From Xylocopa sonorina (taxonomy: Eukaryota; Arthropoda; Insecta; Hymenoptera; Apidae): a stretch of 64,000 nucleotides of DNA. A program made the position numbers and the translations under genes. Below the pieces are notes generated by a model that saw only the letters and a list, made by a program, of their open reading frames with translations, was not told the DNA's origin and ran no database searches. Of the stretch, positions 54,732 to 64,000 are shown piece by piece (position 1 is the stretch's first letter; each line of letters opens with the position of its first letter). The stretch is from NCBI RefSeq assembly GCF_050948175.1, contig NW_027490097.1, forward strand, positions 2,108,001-2,172,000, read 5' to 3'.

Positions 54732-55077
54732 TTAAATCTAGGTGTGTGTTGGTGTGTATGTACATAGGTGAGTAGTGTCCTTATTCTAATCCCACATGTA
54801 CGAGAAGTACGTATAGGGCTTCGTGATCGCTGGGGATTCGACCCAGTACGTGTCGGAGAGCTCCTCGCCCTCGTAATACGGGGTGAAGTTCTCCCCCTCG
54901 TGTGTGCAGATCGCGCGTGGGCGCGGCATGCTGCATCCTTCTTCCCTCTCGTACCTTTGTCTCCTTCTGTAAGGACGGCGAGTCGGCGAGTGGCCCGTGT
55001 GCAGGGGCTCCGGATACGGATGCTGGGGATGATGAGGTGGACGCCGGAGGGTGGCAGGCGGTACGCCTGACGTTACA

Positions 55078-55081
55078 AAAT
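55078..55081. repeat. Target-site duplication AAAT, right copy
   Basis: AAAT follows the TTACA end of the 5' LTR and matches 46479-46482. The satellite then continues as AGAGTTTGCAG, the normal next part of the interrupted monomer. Confidence 0.9.
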
Positions 55082-57349
55082 AGAGTTTGCAGTTGTCTAC
55101 GTATCGAAGCAATAGAGTTCTAATGCTTCTCAAAACGCGATATCGCTACTCATTACTATGTTTCAAGATAATATATAATATTCATTGTGGAGTGTTATGT
55201 ATACTTCGTATTCACTTCAAAAGAATGTAAATGCGACACTTCCTGGCTTGGAAATAGAGTTTGCAGATGTCTACGTATCGAAGCAATGGAGTACTAAAAC
55301 TTGCTAATTCGCGATATCGCGTCTCATTTCTATGTTTCATGATAAGATATAATATTCATTGTGGAGTGTTAGGTACACCTCGTATTCACTTCAAAAGAAT
55401 GTAAACGCGACACTTCCTTGCCAGGAAATTGCGTTTGCAGATGTCTACGTATCGTAGCATTAGAATTCTAATGCTTCTCAAAACGCGATATCGCTACTCA
55501 TTACCATGTTTCATGATAATATATAATATTCATTGCGAAGTGGCATGTATACCTCGTACTCACTTCAAAAGAATGTAAATGCGACACTTCCCTGCTTGGA
55601 AATAGCGTTTGCAGATATCTACGTATCGAAGCAATAGAGTTCTAAAGCTTCTTAAATCGCCATATCGCATCTCATTTCTATGTTTCATGATAAGATATGA
55701 TATTCATTGTGCAGTGTTATGTATACCTCGCATACACTTCAAATGAATGTGGGTGCGACAGTTCCTTGCCTGGAAATAGTGTTTGCAGATGTCTACGTAT
55801 CGAGGCAATAGAGTTCTAATGCTTCTTAAATCGCTATATTGCATCTCATTCCTATGTTTCATGATGAGATATAATAATCACTGTGTAGTGTTATGAGTAC
55901 CTCGTATTCACTTCAAAAGAATGTAAACGCGACACTTCCTTGCTTGGAAATAGCGTTTGCAGATGTCTACGTATCGAAGCAATAGATTTCTAAAACTTGC
56001 TAATTCGAGATATCGCATCCCATATCTATGTTTCATGATAATTTATAATATTCATTGCGATGTGTCATGTTTAACTCGCATACACTTCAAATGAATGCGA
56101 ATGCGACAGCTCCTTGCTAGGAAGTAGAGTTTGCAGATGTCTACGTATAGTAGCATTAGAGTTATAATGCTTCTCAAAACGCGATATCGCTACTCACTAC
56201 CATGTTTCATGATAATATATAATGTTCATTGTTGAGTTTTATATATACCTCGTATTCACTTCAAAATAATGTAAATGTGACACTTCGTTGCTAGGAAATA
56301 GCGTTTGCAGATGTCTACGTATCGATGCAATAGATTTCTAAAGCTTGCTAATACGCGACATCGCATCTCATACCTATGTTTCATGACAATATATAATATT
56401 CATTGCGAAGTGTCATGTATACCTCGCATACACTTCAAATGAATGTTAGTGCGACAGTTCCTTGCTAGGAAATAGTGTTTGCAGATATCTATGTATCGAA
56501 GCTATAGTGTTCTAATGCTACTTAATTTGCGATATCGCATATCATTTCTATGTTTCATGATAAGATATAATATTCATTGTGCAGTGTTATGTATACCTCA
56601 TATTCAGTTCACAAGAATGTAAATGCGACACTTCCTTGCTAGGAAGTAGCGTTTGCAGATGTCTACGTATCGAGGCAATAGATTTCTAAAGCTTGCTAAT
56701 TCACGATAACGCATCTCATATTTATGTTTCATGATAATATATAATATTCATTGCGAAGTGTCATCTATACCTCGCATACACTTCAAATGAATGTGAATGC
56801 GACCGTTATTTGCTAGGAAATAGTATTTGCAGATATCTACGTATCGAGGCAATAGAGTTCTAAAGCTTCTTAAATCGCCATTTCGCATCTCATTTCTATG
56901 TTTCATGATAAGATATAATATTCATTGTGCAGTGTTATGTATATCTCGTCTATACTACAAATGAGTGTAAATGCGACACTTCCTTGTTTGGAAATAGCGT
57001 TTGCAGATATCTACGTTCCGTGGCATTAGAGTTCTAATGCTTCTCAAAACGCGATATCGTTTCTCATTTCTATGTTTCATGATAATATATAATTTTTATT
57101 GCGAAGTGTTATGTATACCTCGTATTCACTTCAAAAGAATGTAAACGCGACACTTCCTTGCCAGGATATAGCGGTTGCAGATGTCTACGTATCGAAGAAA
57201 TAGACATCTAATGTTTCATAAATCGCCATATCGCACCTCATTTCTATGTTTCATGATAAGATATAATATTCATTGTGCAGTGTTATGTATACCTCGTATT
57301 CACCTCAAAAGAATGTAAATGCGACACTTCGTTGCCAGGAAATAGCGTT

Positions 57350-57950
57350 TGCAGATGTCTACATATGGTACCATTAGAATTCTAATGCTTCTCAAAACGC
57401 GATATCGCTACTCATTACCATGTTTCATTATAATATATAATATTCATTGTGCAGTGTTATGAATACCTCGTATTCACTTCAAATGAACGAAAATGCGACA
57501 CTTCCTTGCTAGGAAATAGCGTTTGCAGATGTCTACATATCGAAGCAATAGTGTCCTAATGCTTCTTAAATCGCGATATCGCATCTCATTTCTATGTTTT
57601 ATGATAAGATATAATATTCATTGTGCAGTGTTATGTATACCTCGTATTCACTTCAAAAGAATGTAAACGCGACACTTCGTTGCCAGAAAATAGCATTTGC
57701 AGATGTCTACGTATCGTACCATCAGAATTCTAATGCTTCTCAAAACGCGATATCGCTACTCATTACCATGTTTCATTATAATATATGATATTCATTGTGG
57801 AGTGTTATGTATACCTCGTATTCACTTCAAATGAACGAAAATGCGACACTTCCTTGCTAGGAAATAGCGTTTGCAGATGTCTACATATCGAAGCAATAGA
57901 GTTCTAAAGCTTCTTATATCGCGATATCGCATCTCATTTCTATGGTTCAT
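57350..57950 (-). repeat. Two-monomer duplication in the reversed block
   Basis: The rare variant ATGAACGAAAATGCGACAC occurs at 57483 and 57831, exactly 348 bp (two monomers) apart. Shared CATTATAATATAT, CATTACCATG and CTACATATCGAAGC variants surround both, indicating a local dimer duplication. Confidence 0.7.
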
Positions 57951-60900
57951 GATAAGATATAATATTCATTGTGCAGTGTCATGTATACCTCGCATACACT
58001 TCAAATAAATGTGAATGCGGCACTTCCTTGCTTGGAGATAGCGTTTGCAGATGTCCACGTATCGAAGTAATAGGGATCTAATGCTTCTTAAATCGCCATA
58101 TCGCTTCTCATTTCTATTTTTCATGATAATATATAATATTCACTGCGAAGTTTCATGTATACCTCGTCTATACTTCAACTGAATATACACGCGACACTTC
58201 CTTGCTAGGAAATAGCGTTTGCAGATGTCTACGTATCGAAGCAATAGTTTTCTAATGCTGCTTAAGTCGTCATATCGCATCTCATATCTACGTTTCATGA
58301 TAAGATATAATAATCATTGCGGAGTGTTATGTATACCTCGTATTCACTTCAAAAGTATGTAAATGCGAAACTTCCTTCCTAGGTAATAGCGTTTGCAGAT
58401 GTCTACTTATCGAAGCAGTAGAGATCTAATGCTTCTTAAATCGCCATATCGCATCTCATTTCTATGTTTCATGATAAGATATAATATTCATTGTGGAGTG
58501 TTATGTATACCTCGTATTCACTTCAAAAGAATGTAAATGCGTCACGTCCTTGCTAGGATGTAGCGTTTGCAAATATCTGCGTATCGAAGCAATAGATTTC
58601 TAAAGCTCGCTAATTCGCGATATCGCATCTCATATCTATGTTTCATGATAATATATAATATTCATTGTGAAGTTTCATATATTCCTCGCATACAATTCAA
58701 ACGACTGTGAATGCGACAGTTCCTTGCTGGGAAATAGTGTTTGCAGATGTCTACGTATCGAAGCAATAGAGTTCTAATGTTTCTTAAATCGCCATATCGC
58801 TTCTCATTTCTATGTTTCATGATAATATATAATACGCACTGCGAAGTGTCATGTATACCTCGCATACACTACAAATGAATGTAAATGCGACTCTTCCTTG
58901 CTAGGAAATAGCGCTTGCAGATGTCTACGTATCGAAGCAATAGGGATCTAATGCTACTTAAATCGCCATATCGCTTCTCATTTCTATGTTTCATGATAAT
59001 ATATAACATTCAATGCGAAGTGTAATGTATACCTAGCATGCACTTCAAATGAATGTAGATGCGACACTTCCTTGCTGGGAAGTAGCGTTTGCAGATGTCT
59101 ACGTATCGAAGCAATAGAATTCTAATGCTTCTTATATCATCATATCGCATCTCATTTCTATGTTTGATGATAAGATATAATATTCATTGCGAAGTGTCAC
59201 GTATACCTCATATTCCTTTCAAAAGAATGTAAGTGCGACACCTCCTTGCTGGGAAGTAGCGTTTGCAGATTTCTACGTATCGAAGCAATAGTGTTCTAAT
59301 GCTTCTTAAATCGCGATATCGCATCTCATTTCTATGATTCATGATAAGATATAGTATTCATTGTGCAGTGTTACGTATACCTCTTATTCACTTCAAAAGA
59401 ATGTAAATGCTACAATTTCTTGCTAGGAAATAGCGTTTGCAGATGTCTACGTATCGAAGTAATAGACATCAAATGCTGCATATATCGCCATATCGCATCT
59501 CATTTCTATGTTTCATGATAAGATATAATATTCATTGCGAAGTGTCATGTGTACCTCGTATTAGTTTCAAAAGAATGTAAATGCGACACTTCCTTGCTAG
59601 GAAGTAGCTTTTGCAGATGTCTACGTATCGAAGCAATAGATTTCTAAAGCCTGCTAATTCGCGATATCGCATCTCATATCTATGTTTCATGATAATATAT
59701 AATATACACAGTGCAGTGTTATGTATACCTCGTATTCACTTCAAAAGAATGTAAATGCGACACTTCCTTGCTAGGAAATAGCGTTTGCAGATGTCTACGT
59801 ATCGAAGCAATAGAGTTCTAATGCTTCTTAAATCGCGATATCGCACCTCATTTCTATGTTTCATGATAAGATATAATATTCATTATATAGTGTTATGTTT
59901 ATCTCATCTATACTTCAAATGAATGTAAATGCGACACTTCCTTGCTAGGAAATAGCGTTTGCAGATGTCTACGTATCAAAGCAATAGAGTTCTAATGCTT
60001 CTTAAATCGTCATATCGCATCTCACTTCTATGGTTCATGATAAGATACAATATTCATTGCGAAGTGTCATGTATACCTCGTATTCCTTTCAAAAGAGTGT
60101 AAATACGACACTTCCTTGCTAGGAAGTAGCGTTTGCAGATGTCTAGGTATCGAACCAATGGATTTCTAATGCTTCTTAAATCGCCATATCGCATCTCATT
60201 TCTATGTTTTATGATAAGATATAATATTCATTGTGCAGTGTTATATATACCTCGCATACACTTAAAATGAATGTAAATGCGACACTTCCTTGCTAGGAAA
60301 TAGCGATTGCAGATGTCTACGTATCGAAGCAATAGAATTTTAATGCTTCTGAAATCGTCATATCGCATCTCATATCTACGTTTCATGATAAGATATAATA
60401 TTCATTGCGAAGTGTCATGTATTCCTCGAGCTCCTATCAAAAGAATGTAAACGCGACACTTCCTTGCTAGGAAGTAGCGTTTGCAGATGTCTACGTATCG
60501 AAGCAATAGGGTTCTAATGCTTCTTAAATCGCCATATCGCTTCTCATTTCTATGTTTCGTGATAAAATGTAATATTCACTGCGAAGTGTCATGTATACCT
60601 AGCATACACTTCAAATGAATGTAATTGCGACACTTCCTTGCTAGGAAATAGCGTTTGCAGATGTCTACGTATCGAAGCAATAGTGTTCTAATGCTTCTTA
60701 AATCGCGATATCGCATAACATTTCTATGTTTCATGATAAGATATCATATTCATTGTGCAGTGTTATGAATACCTCGTATTCACTTCAAAAGAATATAAAT
60801 GCGACACTTCCTTGCTAGGAAATAGCGTTTGAAGATGCCTACGTATCGAAGCAATAGTGTTCTAATGCTTCTTAAATCGCGATATCGCATCTCATTTCTA

Positions 60901-61429
60901 TGTTTCATGACAATATATAATATTCATTGCGAAGTGTCATGTATACCTCGTATTCGCTTCAAAAGTATGTAAATGCGACACTCCCCTGCTTGGAAATATC
61001 GTTTGCAGATATCTACGTATCGAAGCAATAGAATTCTAATGCTTCTTAAATCGCGATATCGCATCTCATTTCTATGTTTCATGATAATATATAATATTCA
61101 TTGCGAAGTGTCATGTATACCTCGCATACACTTCAAATGAATGTGAACGCGACAGTTCCTTGCTAGGAAATAGCGTTTGCAGATGTCTACGTGTCGAAGC
61201 AATAGTGTTCTAATGATTCTTAAATAGCGATATCGCATCTCATTTCTATGTTTCATGACAATATATAATATTCATTGCGAAGGGTCATGTTTACCTCGCA
61301 TACACTTAAAATGAATGTAAATGCGACACTTCCTTGCTAGGAAATAGCGTTTCCAGATGTCTACGTATCGGAGCAATAGTGTTCTAATGCTTCTTAAGTC
61401 GCGATATCGCATCTCGTATATATGTTTCA

Positions 61430-61960
61430 TGATAATATGTAACATTCATTGCGAAGTGTCATGTATACCTCGCATACACTTCAAATGTATGTGAATGCGA
61501 CAGTTTCTTGCTAGGAAATAGTATTTGCAGATATCTAGTATCGAAGCAATAGAGTTCCAAAGCTTCGTAAATCGCGATATCGCATCTCATTTCTATGTTT
61601 GATGATAAGATATAATATTCATTGTCGAGTGTTATGTGTACCTCGTATTCGTTTCAAAAGAATGTGAATGCGACACTTCCTCGCTAGGAAATAGCGTTTG
61701 CAGATGTCTACATATCGAAGCTATAGTGTCCTAAAGCTTCTTAAATCGCCATATCGCTTCTCATATCTATGTTTCATGATAATATGTAACATTCATTGCG
61801 AAGTGTCATGTATACCTCGCATACACTTCAAATGAATGTGAATGCGACAGTTTCTTGCTAGGAAATAGTATTTGCAGACATCTAGTATCGAAGCAATAGA
61901 GTTCCAAAGCTTCTTAAATCGCGATATCGCATCTCATTTCTATGTTTCGAGATAAGTTAT
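61430..61960 (-). repeat. Two-monomer duplication with a shared 1-bp deletion
   Basis: Segments near 61434 and 61781 share AATATGTAACATTCATTGC, CAGTTTCTTGC, ATCTAGTATCG and GTTCCAAAGC. The offset is 347 bp, two monomers minus the base lost where ATCTACGTATCG became ATCTAGTATCG. The same short form occurs again near 62750. Confidence 0.7.
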
Positions 61961-64000
61961 AATATTCATTGTGCAGTGTTATGAATACCTCGTATTCACT
62001 TCAAAAGAACATAAATCCGACACTTCCTTGCTAGGAAATAGCGTTTGCAGATGCCTACGTATCGAAGCAATAGAGTTCTAAAACTTTCTAATTCGCGATA
62101 TCGCATCTCATTTCTATGTTTCATGATAAGATATAATATCCATTGTGCAGTGTTATGTATACCTCGTATTCACTTCAAAAGAATGTAAATGCGTCACTTC
62201 CTTGTTAGGAAGTAGCGTTTGCAGATGACTACGTATGGAAGCAATAGAGTTCTAATGCTTCTTAAATCGTCATATCGCATCTCATATCTACGATACATGA
62301 TAAGATATAATATTCATTGCGAAGTGTCATGTATTCCTCGTATTCCTTTCAAAAGAATGTACACGCTACACTTCCTTGCTAGGAAGTAGCGTTTGCAGAT
62401 GTCTACGTATCGAAGCAATAGGGATTTAATTCTTCATAAATCGCCATATCGCTTCTCATTTCTATGTTTCATGATAATATATAATATTCACTGCGAAGTG
62501 TCATGTATACGTCGCATACACTTCAAGTGATTGTAAATACGACACTTCCTTGCTAGGAAATAGCGTTTGCACATGTCTGCGTATCGAAGCAATAGAGTTC
62601 TAATGCTTTTTGAATCGCGATATCGCATCTCATACCTATGTTTCATGATAATATATAATATTCATTGCGAAGTGTCATGTATACCTCGCATACACTTCAA
62701 ATGAATGTGAATGCGACAGTTCCTTGCTAGGAAGTAGTGTTTGCAGATATCTAGTATCGGAGCAATATATTTCTAAAGCTTCTTAAATCGCGATATCGCA
62801 TCACATTTCTATGTTTCATGATAAGATATAATATTCATTGTGCAGTGTAATGTATACCTCGTATTCACTTGAAAACAATGTAAATGCGACACTTCCTTGG
62901 TAGGAAGTAGCGTTTGCAGATGTCTACGTATCGAAGCAATAGTGTTCTAATGCTTCTTAAATCGCGATATCGCATCTCATTTCTATGTTTCATGATAAGA
63001 TATAATATTCATTGTGCAGTGTTATGTATACCTCGTATTCATTTGATAAGAATGTAAATGCGACACTTCCTTGCTAGGAAGTAGCGTTTGCAGATGTCTA
63101 CGTATCGAAGCAATAGGGATCTAATGCTTCATAAATCGCCATATCGCATCTCATTTCTGTGTTTCATGATAAGATATAATATTCATTGTGCAGTGTTGTG
63201 AATACCCCGTATCCACTTCAAAAGAATGTAAATACAACACTTCCTTGCTAGGAAGTAGCGTTTGCAGATGTCTACGTATCGAAGCAGTAGAGTTCTAATG
63301 CTTCTTAAATCGTCATATCGCATCTCGTTTCTATGTTTCATGATAAGATATAATATTCATTGCTAAGTGTCATGTATACCTCGTATTCCTTTCAAAAGAA
63401 TGTAAATGCGACACTTCCCTGCCAGGAAGTAGCGTTTGCAGATGTCTACGTATCGAAGCAATAGCGTTCTAATGCTTCTTAAATCGGCATATCGCATCTC
63501 ATTTCTATGTTTCATGATAAGATATAATATTCATTGCGAAGTGTCATGTATACCTCGTATTCCATTCAAAAGAATGTAAATGCGACACTTCCTTGCTAGG
63601 AAGTAGCGTTTGCAGATGTCTACGTATCGTGGCATTAGAGGTCTAATGCTTCTCAAAACGCGATATCGCACGTCATTTACATGATTCATGATAAGTTATA
63701 GTATTCATTGCGAAGTGATACGTATAGCTTGTATTCACTTCAAAAGAATGTAAATGCGTCACTTCCTTGCAAGGTAGTAGCGTTTGCACATGTCTACGAA
63801 TCGAAGCAATAGAGATCAAATGCTTCTTAAATAGCGATATTGCATCTCATTCCTATGTTTCATGATAAGATATAATTTTCATTGTGCAGTGTAATGTATA
63901 CCTTGTTTTCACATCAAAAGAATGTAAATGCGACACTTCCATGCTAGGAAGTAGCGTTTGCAGTTGTCTACGTATCGTAGCAATGGAGTTCTAATGCTAC

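Larger units (their letters stand above)
46483..55077 (-). mobile_element. Ty3/Gypsy LTR retrotransposon, 8,595 bp, nearly intact
   Basis: A complete minus-strand element: two 1,337-bp LTRs with TGT...ACA ends, a 4-bp AAAT target-site duplication, a tRNA-Leu-type primer-binding site, gag, overlapping pol and a polypurine tract. The domain order protease, reverse transcriptase, RNase H, integrase defines the Ty3/Gypsy (Metaviridae) order, as opposed to Copia. No env frame is present; pol runs directly into the 3' LTR. The LTRs differ by ten substitutions and no indel by my count (about 0.75%), so insertion is recent relative to the decay of the surrounding satellite. One in-frame TGA in pol probably makes this copy non-autonomous unless it is suppressed. 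I cannot place it in a named family without a database search. Confidence 0.96.
53741..55077 (-). repeat. 5' LTR of the Gypsy element
   Basis: A 1,337-bp LTR identical in length to the other copy. By my comparison the two differ at ten positions: one in the first 12 bp, three around 54250-54290, one near 54627 and five in the last 190 bp. It carries the same TATA-like tract and hairpin (54685-54731) and the same 27-bp tandem repeat. At its right end a minus-strand frame from the satellite happens to run in phase into the LTR frame (54786-55133); this is a chance join. Confidence 0.96.
55078..64000 (-). repeat. 174-bp satellite, reversed block, part after the retrotransposon (about 51 monomers)
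   Basis: Reverse-complement monomers at 174-bp spacing (for example CTCATT at 55671 and 55845). The consensus differs from the forward block at linked sites: read in forward sense it has CAATGAATATTATATCTTA instead of GCAAATCATATTATATC, GCTTCGATACGTAGAC instead of GCTACGATACCTAGAC, and GAATACGAGGTATACATAACA. Neighbouring monomers differ at many positions and carry scattered small indels. Apart from two dimer-scale duplications there is no clear higher-order pattern. The block shows no credible open frame and continues past the window end. Confidence 0.97.

Noticed and set aside
54786..55133. Apparent fusion of satellite and LTR-encoded peptide at the right LTR
   Set aside because: The in-phase join is a chance result of where the element inserted; there is no promoter or start evidence.
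58662..58865. 67-codon minus-strand frame in the reversed block
   Set aside because: It is one satellite monomer in the usual open frame; neighbouring monomers are interrupted.
1..64000. CENP-B box in the satellite monomer
   Set aside because: I looked for the TTCG...A..CGGG core. CACTTCGC contains TTCG but no CGGG follows at the right spacing in either block.

Overview
The window is a eukaryotic heterochromatin-type segment, not a gene cluster. Almost all of it is one satellite DNA family with a 174-bp monomer, present in two blocks of opposite orientation, with one nearly intact Ty3/Gypsy LTR retrotransposon inserted in the second block. I see no host protein-coding gene, no tRNA or rRNA gene and no CRISPR array. 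The Gypsy element's layout (gag with two zinc knuckles, a separate overlapping pol, a tRNA-Leu-type primer site, a macro-like insert before the integrase) is typical of arthropod elements, so an insect is my best guess. The species cannot be read from the sequence.

Layout. (1) 1-45738: about 263 forward monomers of 174 bp. The left few kilobases are the most irregular, and the array becomes more homogeneous to the right. It is full of segmental duplications whose offsets are whole numbers of monomers (2, 3, 4, 7, 8, 10, 11, 13, 22), i.e. higher-order repeat structure made by unequal exchange. (2) 45739-45838: exactly 100 Ns, an assembly gap. (3) 45839-46482: the same satellite in reverse orientation, clearly more diverged. 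(4) 46483-55077: an 8,595-bp minus-strand LTR retrotransposon with two 1,337-bp LTRs and a 4-bp AAAT target-site duplication. (5) 55078-64000: the reversed, diverged satellite resumes in exact 174-bp phase and runs off the window. The array is therefore open at both ends.

The retrotransposon reads right to left: 5' LTR (53741-55077), primer-binding site, gag (capsid-like region, two CCHC knuckles), then pol in the -1 frame (protease, linker, reverse transcriptase, RNase H, macro-like segment, H2C2/DD35E integrase, GPY/F), polypurine tract and 3' LTR (46483-47819). Pol carries one in-frame TGA inside the reverse transcriptase, and its frame then runs 96 codons into the 3' LTR. No env is present. 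The LTRs differ by ten substitutions by my count, so the insertion is fairly recent.

The satellite shows long Arg-rich open frames because 174 is 58 codons and one frame lacks stops in the consensus. I treat these as non-coding. More informative are the nucleosome-scale monomer length and two dyad-symmetric elements per monomer, which fit a centromeric or pericentromeric satellite. That role is inferred, not shown.
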